This document shows, one piece after another, positions 31,923 to 45,024 of a DNA stretch of 64,000 nucleotides. Below the pieces are notes generated by a model. The model was not told the origin of the DNA, searched no databases, and saw only the letters and a program-made list of their open reading frames with translations. The position numbers and the translations under genes were made by a program. Numbering within the stretch: the stretch's first letter is position 1; the number at the start of each line of letters is the position of its first letter. This DNA comes from Echinometra lucunter (taxonomy: Eukaryota > Echinodermata > Echinoidea > Camarodonta > Echinometridae), in the NCBI GenBank assembly GCA_029962745.1, contig JAPZVO010000048.1, forward strand, positions 62,001 to 126,000, written 5' to 3'.

Positions 31923-34123
31923 ATGATATACAAAGTTTAAAGTAGTTTAGGACTGCAATAAATAGATACTTTAATACATAAATGAATAAAAGAATAAACA
32001 AATAAATGAATAAAAGAATAAATAAGTAAATAAATAAATAGATAAATAAATGAGTATATAAGTAAATCAATAAAAGAACAAATGAATTAAACAAAATAAA
32101 CAGAATAAATGAATGCCAGAGCATTGTATAAAAAATACGATTTATGATTTTGTTCACTTTATCAAAAATAGTAGTAAAGCAGAAGTAGTATGACTGTAGT
32201 ACAGTAATTATCATAATTGAATTCATTTGCGAATCATTAACTTCTACTGGTGGTATACCTCATCCACTACTCTCAGGAAACAGGATTTTTGAAAAAAAAA
32301 CTTCAAACGGCTGTTGGTTACGTTAAACGAAAAATGTTAATGGAAACGATGTATTACTTACGCTCTATATTGCAGGAGCTGCAATAATTATTGAATTCAA
32401 AGAATTTATAATTGTAAATAAATTGAACATTGAAGCCAACTTATACTTTAATGTTTTATCAAAATATAATGAGTTGATTATGCTGGGATGGGCGCGAATT
32501 AAAGATCGTGAGAGAGATGGGAAGGATTGTTCAAGATGTTGAAATGATGTGATTACATCTTTGAATGAGCTGTTGAGAAAGCGGGATGGTATTAAAAGCT
32601 ATTCATTATTGCTATATTTTCTATAGCTTTTGTTTGAAAGAAAAATTATGCTCTTCATAGAACCTTTAAAAAATACTTAGAGCGAAAAAAAAACAAAACA
32701 GCAGAATATAGGTAAAATTCTCTCCGAGGATCTCTCTGTCTGTCTACCTCTATCTCTCTCGCTCTCTCTCTCTTTCCCACTTTCCCACTTTTTCTCCAGT
32801 ATATTTAACTTCTCCCTGTCCATCTCGCTTCAATATTCTCCCTTTCTTTCCCTCTTCCTTCTTCCCTCTTCCCTACTTTTTTATATTTTTATTTCCATAA
32901 TCTCCATTTCCCTCCGTTCGTTTGTCCCTTCTTTTCATACCCCTTTTCTGTATCTTGTCCACTTTCAGACTTGGATACATACTTGGGTCATTTTCACAAT
33001 GAAAAAGAAACCACCATCAAAAATTCCGAATATTGCAATGTCACGCATATACATATAGCTTAATCTTTTAAAACAGGGGGAAAATAGGGGGAGGGGGGGG
33101 GGGGAAGGCTGATCGGTTCATGTGAACAAAACAAATTGAAACTAATAGTAATAAGCCGTATATCCCATTTATTAAAGTTATTTTTGTCTTACCTAAAATA
33201 TCCCTCGACAGATATGATCAGGGCATTGTCAGAGATAAATGTGTAATTTTCAGGTATAGAAAAGGTCATCTCCAAAAGAGATTTGTTCCAAATAATGAAA
33301 TGGTGCTTGACTTTATTACGAAGGAATCAGTTTATTCAGTCATAAAATGAGAGTAGGATCAATACAGGATGACAAAGCACGAACTAAATTCATTTTGTCA
33401 CTTCCCTTTGTAAGCAAGTAAACAACAACAATATTGGACGATGAAAAATGGACAAAATTCTGTCAGGGCTCCCACCCTGGTACCACCCAATGATTTTTCT
33501 GTGATACACAACGCATGGTCTTTGGGATTAGTCAAGAACAAAGCCCCAAAGTCTCACTTTATTGGCCTGCTACTAATGGGGGGGGGGGGGGGGCGGATGT
33601 CCGGATGGGCCTGCTTCAGCAAAAGAAGAAAAAAAAAACTCTTTTCGGTTTGGATTTCATTGTGAAAAATTGTTCTTAATGATATTGTAAGTCTAAATAA
33701 AATTACTTCTAAACAATATGAAATATCACTTCACAAAATTCTTGAAATTTGTGTCCTTTCTGGATTCACACGTTTTCCTGACATACAACTGGGCCCTTGC
33801 AACTGGGTAGAGCTGTATACGCCATCATTGCTACTAAAATTATGCATAATAGGCATCGATATAATAGGCCTACAAAGTAATCATGATCATCCCCACTACG
33901 CTATCACTATTTCCATTAAAATAATTCAAATTTACCATGGCTATTAACGGAGTTACAAAACAATACTTTAACAATGATTTTACTGTTGGAAACGTCCCTA
34001 ACCAAACATAAAACGTTCAGAATTCAAGCTTTACAATGATCCCAACAATACCATGCTTTGCTTCAAAGCGCGTAGTTCTGGCCGTCGGTACAGCATCGAA
34101 ACGCAATTATCTCAAAAGTTACG
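31535..34123. mobile_element. 2.59-kb insertion in the LINE, 4-bp target duplication
   Basis: Bounded by ATTT at 31531-31534 and 34124-34127; the uninterrupted LINE sequence is at about 26155-26175. Ends are CGTCGCTGATTTTACG and CTCAAAAGTTACG, with only CGT shared in inverse sense. The first 265 bp hold an inverted repeat (GATTTTACG at 31542 and CGTAAAATC at about 31790). The rest has CTA and TAAA microsatellites (31885-32100), a pyrimidine-rich stretch (32720-32960) and G runs (33090, 33579-33593). No coding region. Class unknown. Confidence 0.65.
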
Positions 34124-35220
34124 ATTTGTTTTGATGTTCCAAAGTAGGTGATTTAAGTGGGATATCTTATATAATCTATTACGAGTAAATATTGATTTTA
34201 TTATTCCTTGAGTGATCAACGGTTGTTTATTCTTCTTTTTGCTGAAGGTTATTCTTATCAGAGGCACATTTTTATCATAGTAATGAAGAAGTGTTTTTAT
34301 AAATATTTCATATCAATTATTAACATTTGTCTAATGAAAAACATCTTGCCAACTTTCTATACTCAAATCTTTTTTTAGGGACTCTATGTTGCGTTTGGTT
34401 TCTTTTCGTCGAGTAATGTGTTCTTTATTTGAAAGTTGATCTAAGCGTTTATCTGAACATTATCGTGAAAATTGGTAGATGGTCTGAGATATCGTTACAT
34501 ATTATTCCATTACTATCTGTACTTAGTACGTTTGAGAAAATGTTGTCAGTTGTTGTATGTGTTGTATTTGTAATCCTCGTTGGTTTGATAATATGAGGGT
34601 TGAAAGAAAATAATGATAATAAATTCGTAAAATGTTGCCCAACGGCAGTGTAAGGCAAAGAGAGATCCATATTAAAATCACCCATGAGGTAAATATCTTT
34701 GTTTTCTCGAGATACGGTTTCAAGACATGATTCGAATTTATTTTAAAATGTATCAGCTACGTTGTTTGGTGGTCTATAAATTACACCGACTATTTTATTT
34801 TTATAGTTACCGTCAACAATTTCTATGAATAGGGTTTCTATGCCGTTAATTTTAATATTATGCCTCACTTTATAATGCAAATATTATTGAGAATGTAAAA
34901 CGCGACACCGCCTCCTTTACCATTTTTGCGATCTATATGGTTAAATGTGTAATTCCAAATATCAAATATAGGAGGGGTCGTTGAGTGTAACCATGTCTCT
35001 GTCAAAGCTATTATAGAAAAACGGAAATGAATTTAATATAGATAAAAACTTATTGAAAGTATCAAAGTTCTTTTGCAAACTTCGGATATTTATGTGTACT
35101 AAGCTGAAAAGTTTTGGTTTATCATTTCGTTGAATTAAAAGTAGAAATGAATTCTTTTGCAGTATAGTATTTGCTCTGGGATGTAAATAGTTCATAATTC
35201 AATATATCATCCAGATCCAT
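34124..35220 (-). pseudogene. LINE copy 2, ORF2 start and endonuclease domain
   Basis: On the minus strand ORF2 begins at ATG 35220-35218 (MDLDDILNYELFTSQSKYYT). A frame change leads to LFSLVHINIRSLQKNF, the N-terminal strand of the endonuclease/exonuclease/phosphatase fold. Further on, MGDFNMDLSL (about 34685) and NDISDHLPIFT (about 34480) carry the catalytic Asp-Asn and Ser-Asp-His motifs. It continues to the junction at 34124 and resumes at 31534. Same family as the pieces at 24001-26848. Inactivated by shifts and stops in the domain centre. Confidence 0.8.
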
Positions 35221-38200
35221 GAATGAAGAACAAATTGGTATGCAATACGATATAATGAATTCGGAGTGCTTGGTGCGTGCAAGTGCAAAGAGAGGTGCTT
35301 GTAGTTATGTGTCGAGTTGTGTGTGTGTACATGTTTGCGTGTGACAAATTGACAGACCAGGGGCTGGTGGCAATTAACACTATTCAAATCTTTTTATTTT
35401 CCTTTTAAAGAAAAAAATAGGTAAAAATACATTTTGCAAATAGCTACAGATTTGATGAGAAAAAAGAAAAAGCTCAAATTTAAGGTGTTGATAATTTTAT
35501 GCAGTCAATTGAAATTATACTTTAGCACTGGTAGGCCTATAAACCATGTAAACTGTACATAAAGAAGTGAGACTTGAGACGGGAAAAAGGGATGATATAG
35601 GCAAACAGATGGACAGAATGGCATCAATAAAAAGAAAAGAATTTAAATCTGGCGTTGAAAAGGGGGGAAAAAACCCATGTAGCTCATATACATGGACAAT
35701 CATTACACTTTGATGGTTTCTGGGTATGTATCAATAAGGCCTACTCTTAATTTGGATCATAATACGTGTATAAGGCAAAATAAACAGTAAATCGTAGGAC
35801 GAGTGACGCGGTATCCTCATTCGCATATTCATGTTCACGTGATTCATAATCTGTTTCCTCCAAGTATTTCATTTGATAACATGACGCCTGTATACAAGAG
35901 CGAGATCATTATCTGAAAATTCATATTAACACATCAGTTGCCAGGTAAGGGAAAGGGAATTCAACAAGTATCCACAGTACAGTGAAAACGTAGGCCTGGG
36001 TTGACAAGGTACACAAACGCATGTTACCCATGAATTACAAATGAGGACCTTACGTGACCAATCTATACAGGAAAAAAAATTATTGGCATGACACCTGAAG
36101 CGAAGATAACTTGAAATTTACCTATAAATAACAGGTCAAAATTTTCCTAACAATTATGTATGGACAGGTGTCCTTGCTTAGATGAAGAGAAAAAAACACA
36201 ATCGAGATAAATGATATTCAAGTATGCCGAGGGCACGGGATGACAAGATGCACAAAACGAACAAGCTTAACAAATCTGAAGGAAACAGGGATCCTCAATT
36301 GCACAGGTATTTGATATAACATAATGGTCTTGTACCTTCACCAACTAAGTTGGAATTAGCACGAGGAAGCATAACATTTAGCATATATATCGTAATATTG
36401 TAAAAACATGTATACATGATAGAAATACCCCTTATTTACCCGTTGAATTATCAAATTTTCATAAACTGTATACGGGGGGAGGGGGACCCGGTTCCAGTAG
36501 GCAATGCGTTAATTTAAGGGTGTCAAAAATACCATGGTAAATAAAACATGTTTAGTGAAATGCTTGGGTTATGAAGCTTGACATGCAAAGTATATGAAAG
36601 AGGATCCTCATTTGCATAGGCTGTGATGGCACGACATGCTTTGAAAACATAACCTAAACATCCGCAACCCTGATTGGGCAACATAAGTGAGATCAATTAT
36701 CAAACTTTACATATCAATGAAATAGCGTCCAAGCGTTTGCCAGGGAATGGAAAGGATTTAAGCCAGAGATTCATGTAAAAATAGACATGAGATACACAAA
36801 GCATGTTCTGTCTCCCTGACATCTGCCTGATAACGACGAATGAGGACCCTAGATTAATAGGCAGCATTAGTAGCCTATACAATACAACAATAACAATCAT
36901 ATCCATGTGAACCACCTGTTCAGATGATCTAGTTTCAAAAATAACGGCCGAAATGCCCAGATAGTGGTTTGTAAAAACGAAAATCAATTGAAGCCAAAGG
37001 AAACTTTACATATGAATCACATATCACTTCTTTCCTAACAATCATTCAAAAAAGGAATACTGATCCTGCCAAGGTGAAGAGAATATATAAAATAAAAATA
37101 GGCGTAGTGTACCAGTTGAGAATGACAAAATGGACAAAGGCATTGTATTGCGAATCGTATAAAGACTCTCATTCACATAAGTTGTTTAACAGACAATTAC
37201 CCTGCTCAGACAAAAATAAATGAGTTTAGACACAGTGAGATAGTGCGAAGAATTTTCGAGCAGGGAAAGGCTAATCGAGGTTGCGATTTACATATAACTT
37301 GTATACCTGTACTTCGCATATGGATACCCACGTGTTCATCCACACAGTGCGTATTCAAATTAGAGGTTTTGATGTTTACATATCATTTTCATAACATTAT
37401 TTTTTGATCTTCTTAGTGTTGTTCAAATATAAACAAGTATTTTTAATTTATGAAGTCATTGTTTATAAAAAAGGATAAAAACGTGGTGCATCAATATGTA
37501 TTACAAGCAGTATATCTTTCAATTTTTAATGCAGTTGTAGAAAGTTCCTCATTTGCATATGCATTGACAATTATTATCCGTGTGTTTGCACGTTTAAGTA
37601 GGCTTGTAACCTATTCGTCTGCAAACTGAGTGAGGCCAGTTATTGTGACGGTATACATGAGAGAACATTGATCGTAGAAAAGGAAAGTAAATAAACCAGC
37701 AATAAATCAGTACCGTCATAATATGATTTGAGAATTGTACTTTATTTTAAAATTAATATCTTTTCTTTTCTGTTTTTCTTTTGAAGGGGAAAAATGCTGC
37801 GTAATGTAGGTATAACACTAGCAGTTGACATGAATAATGTAGGTCTACAGTGGGCAAAACACAATTATGCCCAACTTTAAACTAGCGACTATCCCCGGGA
37901 AGGTATACAAAGGAGAGTATTATAAGTTAATAGGGCTATATGGAAATGGGGATCCAAATTCAGCATGTTCAAAATAACATCCACAGCTACAGTAATCCAA
38001 GAAAAGGTTTCAGTTGGTTATAATGTACAAAATGCGTTAACAATATTTTAACATAGAAGTTCATAAGAGGAAAAATCTTCTTATACATGTATTTTGTCAT
38101 GAGAAAAAGACATCATGCAGGCAGAGCAGCACGAAATGGCAAAAAATAATGAAATATTTTGTAAATCTAGGTTGATTTATTTCATTAAAAATGGTTAGCA

Positions 38201-38674
38201 TGCATCATTGTACATGCAAAAAGTCTTCGTGTTAGAAGAAAAAAATATAACAAATTGACTCATTCCGTAAGACGAAGAATGGTATAAATAATGAACGTGT
38301 TTGAACATTTTCACTTTGAGGAAAAGAAATTTAAAAAAAATGCCTTCTCCTCTTGAGGCTGTATCTTTACTAAAATACAAGAACTATATATAACAATTCT
38401 TTTCAATAGTCTAAGGAATATTAATAATGATTACTTCTTTTCAGCGGACATTAAAATATTTATACTTGCCAACTGTTTTATATTGTATTCATATTTTGTA
38501 TATCATTCGCATAAATGTCATATAGGAACTAGTACTTATCAATTTGAAATAAAGAGAAAGAAAAAAAAATTCTTACGTGAATTTTCTCTTCTGTTTCCTT
38601 GACTTCGTTGCATTGCATGTTAGTGTTATTGTTTCAATCCTCATATGATCACTTCATCAATACTTCTCAGATAA
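35221..38674. other. 3.4-kb AT-rich stretch, no gene seen
   Basis: No domain, RNA gene or clear transposon ends recognised. It separates the LINE ORF2 start from the minus-strand ORF1-like gene, so it could be spacer or a further insertion. Two TAGGCCT-type palindromes occur near 35531 and 35990. Confidence 0.5.
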
Positions 38675-39579
38675 CTAATTTCCTTCGTTGCTATACGTCT
38701 TCCATTTTCTAGCGCTTTTTTCCTTGTATGGTAGTACGACATCTGTTCCTTGGGCAAAAATTTTCGTCGATAGGTGCTTTTCCTTGCGGAGACGATACGC
38801 GCTGTTAGACAACTTGCCGCGACGAAATTTCATTGGAGGTTGTAGATCAATTCTGACGGAAATCCTGCTTCGCGGTCTGCTGGATGCGCCGGGACTAGCC
38901 GCTTGGTCATCGCTACCGGTCGCGTTTTTGTTGCGTGCGTGGTTGGCTTCGAGGATGAGTTGGCGCTCCGTCATTATCGCGAATTTGGCTATGATGGGGT
39001 CCGGTCCTTGGTCGCTTGCTGCCGATCCATCCGTGCTTCGTGGTTTCCGTGGAAGTCGATGAGCGTTAACCATCGTGATGTTAGCAGCCGCATCGGGTGA
39101 TATACCGAGCTCAATGAAGATGTTTCTCAGTTTGTCGTAGACATTTTCATCTTTGCGTTGCGTTATTCCGTAGAATAGAAGATTAGCTTTGCGCTGATAT
39201 ATTTCCATCATAAGAAGTTTCTTCTCTATGGCAGCTATATCAGCTTTATGTTCATTACGGAACCTAGGTATTTCGTTTTGCTCTATGTTCAGGGCACGAT
39301 CACTTGTATCTTTCAACGATGCTTCAATGTCAGAAATATTGATGTGCATGGCGTAGATTTTTTTTTGCAGAGAACGTCTGATAGATTGGCTATGTCCGTT
39401 TTGAGTTCGCTGAGGGAAGGCTGCTCGGGTGTGGCCACAGAGATACAATGCATACACAGTATGCCTCCCGAAGGAAGGCTAGAGGGGCAACTAAAATTTG
39501 ACCTTTGCCCTGCCATTGGCTTTTGCATTGGGCCAAAATGGCGGCCGCGGCAACATTGAAGACGACTTAGGAGGGTCAA
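38675..39579 (-). pseudogene. LINE ORF1-like protein (coiled coil, RRM, C-terminal domain), one frameshift
   Basis: The long frame 39457-38675 (260 codons) has a helical, probably coiled-coil region (ISDIEASLKDTSDRALNIEQ, then IAAIEKKLLMMEIYQRKA). An RRM follows (ANLLFYGITQRKDENVYDKL, later ITMVNAHRLPRKP and PIIAKFAIM). It ends in a basic C-terminal domain (RISVRIDLQPPMKFRRGKLS, then KIFAQGTDVVLPY). This is the trimeric RNA-binding ORF1p design of L1-like LINEs. An upstream frame (39579-39313) supplies a Cys-containing N-terminus; the two join across a run of nine T at about 39358-39366, so one homopolymer indel separates them. It is 3.4 kb upstream of ORF2 at 35220 in the same direction, so it may be the same element or a separate one. 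No RT directly follows. Confidence 0.75.
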
Positions 39580-40974
39580 TTATTATTCATGAGATAAAAC
39601 TGTCAAATACCGTTCGATGATTGGGTAATTGCCTTCATGTTTTATGCATAAGCTCATACATAAAACATTTTTGCCTTCCCACAATTCCCTACGATTTGAG
39701 GCAGCAATTCGGATAAAATGGCGGCTGGAAGAGGAGTGCAACTTTTTGACCATTTCAGCACAAACGCTCAAGAAATTTGGTTCAGTAAATCTGTGTGTTG
39801 TGAAAAGAATTTAGAGTTAACCCCAAGGATGCAGAAAATCTTCAAAGGAGCATTCGTAATGGAATGAGATTATATGATGATCTGAAATGTAAGTAAAATG
39901 ACATTTTGTTCAGTATTCTTCATCGTAGTTGTCAATGGTCCGCCAAGCAGTGCGTAGGCTACCTGTACTAAGTGTATGGGACATCACCTCCAAGGCCAAG
40001 AATTAAAAAAAAAACTATTGCTGAATGCAAATCAGCTCTAAATCAACAGAGAAAAATAATTTAATGGCGATATTTTCCAAAGAGATGTAACTTTTTCCGC
40101 AGAGAAATGTTTATAGAAATTTCTCCGGTGGATAAACAACTGGAGCAAGCTAAATTAGCGATAATCAGCGGTAGATGTTGACCTGTTCGAGACTGGAGTC
40201 GAGGCTGAGTGCACTGCAAGACGGACAGGGTACGATCAGGGTACGAAATTCCCAAGCGTATTGTTAATTATGATTAAGCCCTTGCTAGCCGGCTGGAGTG
40301 AGTGTCCCAGTGCCCCCTTGATGGGAACATTGATCCGGACTAAAACTTCAGCCATGATCATTCATGTTAATCAGGAAAAGGCGCTATATCAAATGACTTT
40401 TGGATTGGAATCTATGCCCTCGTTTGATTTCATGACACATCCTTTCTCGGACTTCCTTTGACTGTTTGAGGTTTTCTTTGTCATGAAAATCACCCATCAT
40501 CAGACTAACGTTAGGCCTAACGTCAGAGGTTAGACCAAGTCTCACCACAATGCTTTCTTAAATATTTATACTCATGACTCACCGTTTTCTCTTTTTAATT
40601 TTTAAAGGAGACCTGAACCTCAGATGTAGTCTTCCGATGGCACTGTACAGGCAGATTTGGTTATCAAGTCAACTCCATTAGCAAGGTATGAAAATAAGCC
40701 CATTTGTAGCTTTGAAAAGTGTAGATTTTTAAGGTTTAGAGGTATCATTTATGCAGTATATTTAGGCTAGACAGAAATATCCATCTGCTGTGGATAATTA
40801 AGAAAATAACATATTTTACTACAGAGTAGCCATACAAAGTAATGACTAATGAGTCTCAGGCTCAGCCTAATAACAACCACCAATATCTTTATTATCACAG
40901 GCTGAAGCTTCCAGTCTATGTGCAGACCTCTTGGTATTAATAGTAGTAGTTGTGGTAGTAGTAGTAGTAGTAGC

Positions 40975-41013
<39 letters not shown>

Positions 41014-42094
41014 TGTAGCAGTAGTAGTAGTAGTAGTAGTAGTAGCAGTAGTAGTAGTTATTTAGTTAGAATAAAGTTTCAGCCAGTTCATTTTCTCTCT
41101 CTCTCTCTCTCTCTCTTGACTCTGCAGCATGTTTACAAATTTCTCTCTTTCTTTTGGGTTTTTTTTACTTGCAGGTTGTCTAAGAAGTTCAATTACAAGG
41201 CTTGTAGAGTATCCAGCTGTTTGAGGACTGATGAATTGCACCCCTCCCCAAGCCCTTTTTATAAAAAATTCATTTATGCATCTTGCGTAAAAGATTCAAA
41301 TTTGAGACTAATTTTAGGACGGGCTAATAAAATGTATAAATCTGAAAAATTCAGTTGAACCATGGACCAAAACACTTTTAACAACTATTAAAAAAAAAAT
41401 CAGGGAACACAAAAATTGTAATTAGAAGTTGTGCTTTCAAAATTACTATTATTGATATTTCCGAGTTAAGGGATGGGATGGGAATGGTAATTGGCTTAGG
41501 TTGGTTGTCCAGGGTAGACACGGGGGGGGGGGGGGGGGGGGGGTGATTGTTCGGAGGGTAGTTCTGGAGCAAGTACAGTCAATTATTAGGGATGGGTTGC
41601 TTCACACTGCTACCTGAATTTACAAAAATACCTATGCAGGTACGTAGGGAACCATATGAACCAATAGCTAAGTTTTTGGCTAAATTGTTTCAGAAATTTG
41701 TCAAACTTGTGTTTTCTGCTGATGAGCACTCCACAGATTGGATTTGGTGCTATATAACTTAAATTTATTATCATTATCATTATTCTTTTTTATACTATTA
41801 TTATCATTATTATTGCTGTTATTATTATGAAATTACATTGATATATGGATTCGCACTACAAGAATATTAAAATAGTAGGCCTATTATAAGTATTCCCACA
41901 AGAGCTTTCTGCCTCCAGAAATGTTTGCTGACTTCTTGCTGCATTGAAATTAGAGTTACACATTTTTGCTAATAAAATAATTTTCTTCTCTCTATATTCG
42001 TATTGTCTTTCAATTTCTCTTAACCTTGAGTGAAATCTGATGTTGATGTTGCTTTTGTCAGTGTTGTTTATGATGATGAGGATGATGCTGCTGG
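39580..42094. other. No gene; simple repeats
   Basis: AT-rich sequence. It contains a TAG trinucleotide repeat (40937-41058), a CT repeat (41094-41116), a 22-G run (41522-41543) and ATT-type repeats (41765-41830). A TAGGCCTA lies at about 40512 and another at about 41876. Confidence 0.5.
40937..41058 (+). repeat. TAG trinucleotide microsatellite
   Basis: AGTAGTAGT units with a few TTG and CAG variants, similar in kind to the large tract at 13758-15411 but not flanked by the same arms. The Ser-rich frame across it is an artefact. Confidence 0.9.
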
Positions 42095-42204
42095 CACAAG
42101 ATCATATGAAGTTGCTTTGTAATTGAGGTTGATTGCAGCCATATGGAGGGGGGGGGGGGGTGCACTGTCCGAAAATTCACTAAATAGCAAAAGAAAGATA
42201 GTGT

Positions 42205-42237
<33 letters not shown>

Positions 42238-42625
42238 CGAGGTCGAGGATGATGATTCTGGCCCAAGATCATATGAAGTTGCTTTGTAATTGAGGTGTGA
42301 TGGGGGGGGGGGGGGGGACTCTGTTCAAAAATTCACTGACTAGCAAAAGAAAGATAAAAAAGACGATGATGATGAGGTTGAAGATGATGCATGATGCAGG
42401 CATAAGATCATATGAAGTTGTTTTTTGATTGAGGTGTGATTGTAGCCATATGGGGGGGGGGGGGGGGGAGGGGCTGTCCAAAAATTCAGGGACTAGCAAA
42501 AGAAGAAAAAAAAGCATTGTTGACGATAATGCAGGCACAAAATCATGAAGTTGCTTTGTAATTGAGGTATGATTGCAGTGCATACAGGAGGGGGGGGGGT
42601 ACTGTCCTAAAATTCACTGACTAGC
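42095..42625 (+). repeat. Four-copy ~135-170-bp tandem repeat, each unit with a G run
   Basis: Each unit has AAGATCATATGAAGTTGCTT, TGTAATTGAGGTGTGATTGC, a run of 10-17 G, CTGTCCAAAAATTCACTGAC, TAGCAAAAGAAAGATA and GATGATG repeats. AAGATCATATGAAGTT-type cores are near 42099, 42267, 42406 and 42540. Pro-rich and Leu-rich frames across it come from the G and GAT runs. Confidence 0.85.
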
Positions 42626-44034
42626 TAGTAAAAAAAAATGCTCCTCAGCATTTTTCTTGGGGAGGCATACACCTTAATGGGTTTGCAGAAATGAAAGAAA
42701 AATCCTTAGATCAAATTCTTTAGGGGGATACATTTATTATATGTCTATGATGATCCCCTCCCCAAAATGGCAACGAGCAAAAATTAACGTTAAACTTTGC
42801 TGAGAAGAGAAAAAGCTCACAGTTTTAAGTATAGGATGGGGGGGGGGGGGGGCTTACGCTAGAAATATGGTATGACTAGGTGTCCTTTTTTTCAGAATTT
42901 TGGGGACATACCCTATTATGTCAACCCACTCTTAAAATATTAGGGGCGCATACCGCCATGCCCTTTTCCCCCCTCCCCCCCCCCCCCCCCCCCCCACGGA
43001 TGCCCATGATTGCAGCCATATGTGGTAGGAATTTATCTGTTTTGGGGATGGGGCCAGGAGACATGCATGTTACTGTTTACAGGATACGTTTACATCATTT
43101 GAAATATGAAACAAAGTTAATCTACAAAAGAATATACAGTAGCCTATAAGCTCTTATGGAAATGGAGGTGATCCACTATTAAAAAAGCAATGCTTGTAGA
43201 GTGGATTCCTCATATAATAATAATATTGTAAACACAGCTTGTGTTGAATTTAGTCTGCAAGTGATCAACACAAAATAAAGTCAAAATCAGAAGTGCATGT
43301 CTTACTGACGGCATCGGCATCAGATAAATAGAAGGGGGTGTAAGCTATTGCGGTAATACTGACATTTTTTAAATGATTGATATGAGAGAGGAAATTCGGG
43401 AAATTCTCACGAGTCTGGGCGATCGGTACGGTAAATGAATGAATCATTCAGTGCGCATGCGTTATTATGTTAATAAGTCACAAAAATCTAATACATGTTC
43501 ATAAATATTCATGAAAATGTGATACGCGCTGCGCGCAAGCCAAAAACAAGCCTGATTTTCGCTGATACTCGGAAAAATGGTCGGCACCATAGGTTTATAA
43601 AATTTTGTACATAAAACACTGGATCAATTTGACCCTCCATACCCCCCCCCCCCCCTCCATGGCTGGACGGATGCAGAAGCGGAGTTTCACCCCCTTGGGC
43701 GTGGCTGGTGCCTGCGGCTGATGTGGCTTCGCTCGGGTGTTATAGGACACGGTGGCTAGGAGTGCAAATTCGTTTCAGAAATGCAGCCAAATATCATCAA
43801 AATGTATATAAATATCAGTCCAAATGAATCCAATGAGTCCAAAATAAAACACGAATGCAATCTTATTTCTTGGTCTGAAAATTTATTCTAGATGTGTGAA
43901 CTATTTCAAAATAAAATGTGTAATTTTGCATTACATATTTCAAATGATAACAGAAAGAGTAGTTCACTAATCATAAATCTCAAGCACAATGCACTGATCA
44001 TGCTATATATGAAACCGAACGCAAGTTCCAGTTG
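42626..44034. other. No gene; long G and C runs
   Basis: G run at 42837-42852, C runs at 42967-42995 and 43640-43655. No coding region recognised. Confidence 0.5.
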
Positions 44035-44350
44035 ATCCTGGAAAATACCAGTAAGACCAGTTGTAAATACCAGTAAAATCAGTTGGAAACACCAGTAAGA
44101 CCAGTTGAGTTCGAAATACCAGTTTAAAACACCAGGCCAGTGAGACCAGCTCGAAATACAATTCGAGTTACAAGACAATTTGAAAATTCCAGTTACAAGA
44201 CCAGTTAAAAATTCAGTTACAAGACCAGTTTAAATTTCCAACCGGTAATCGAACAGTTTAATTTTAACTGGACCAGTTGGACCAGTTAGACCAGTAACCG
44301 ATGTTTCAATTTCCGGAGTAACCAGTTAGAATTTAACTGGTTTAACTGGT
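44035..44350. repeat. CCAGTT-rich minisatellite
   Basis: Short diverged units such as AATACCAGTAAGACCAGTT repeat about a dozen times, ending in the inverse form AACTGGTTTAACTGG near 44340. Unit length is irregular at about 20-30 bp. No gene. Confidence 0.7.
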
Positions 44351-45024
44351 TTTTCCTTCTGGGTAATATAATCATTGACAATTAAATCTGATATGTTGTT
44401 TTAATGCTGCTGCTCTTATTCTGTCTGTCTGCCTGTCTGTATCCTCATCTCTCTAGAAATCTACCTCAGTCATTCTATCTCTGTTCAGGCTGTACATGTA
44501 CATTCGATTCGGACAGTGGGCCCTTACCAGATGTTTTAAGAAATAACATTTTTCTTTACAATTGAATAATACATCAAAACAACAATAATGTAGCATTTTC
44601 TCCTCAAAAGTAATTAAGAAAAGTGCTTCGCTATTTATCTCACTTGCACTTTAATCTAAACGTGAAAGTGTTGAAATTAAATGCTGTTGAACACCGGAAT
44701 GTACTGCAAGCTATAGCGTGGTAATGAATGATAAGCGTTCTAAAATTGATTTTGAATCCAACAGGAAGCTTTCTTCGGGGGAATGTACGTCAGACTCAGA
44801 GTCAGCAATATCTTAATGCATATACATTAAATATGTGCAGGATCGCTACGGAGGTTGGGGTGTCATCACCACCTCCGCCCGCTTTTGACCAAGGTAAAGA
44901 AAAATGTTATCCAACTTCTATGACTACTACAGTACTACTAATACAACGAATATTATAATTAACGTAACGCAACACGCAGTGTATATTGCTCTCGAGTCCC
45001 CACTGACCGCGATTATAACCAAAG

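Noticed and set aside
42269..42583. Pro/Leu-rich frame that looks like a membrane protein
   Set aside because: It is the antisense of the G-run and GAT-containing tandem repeat.
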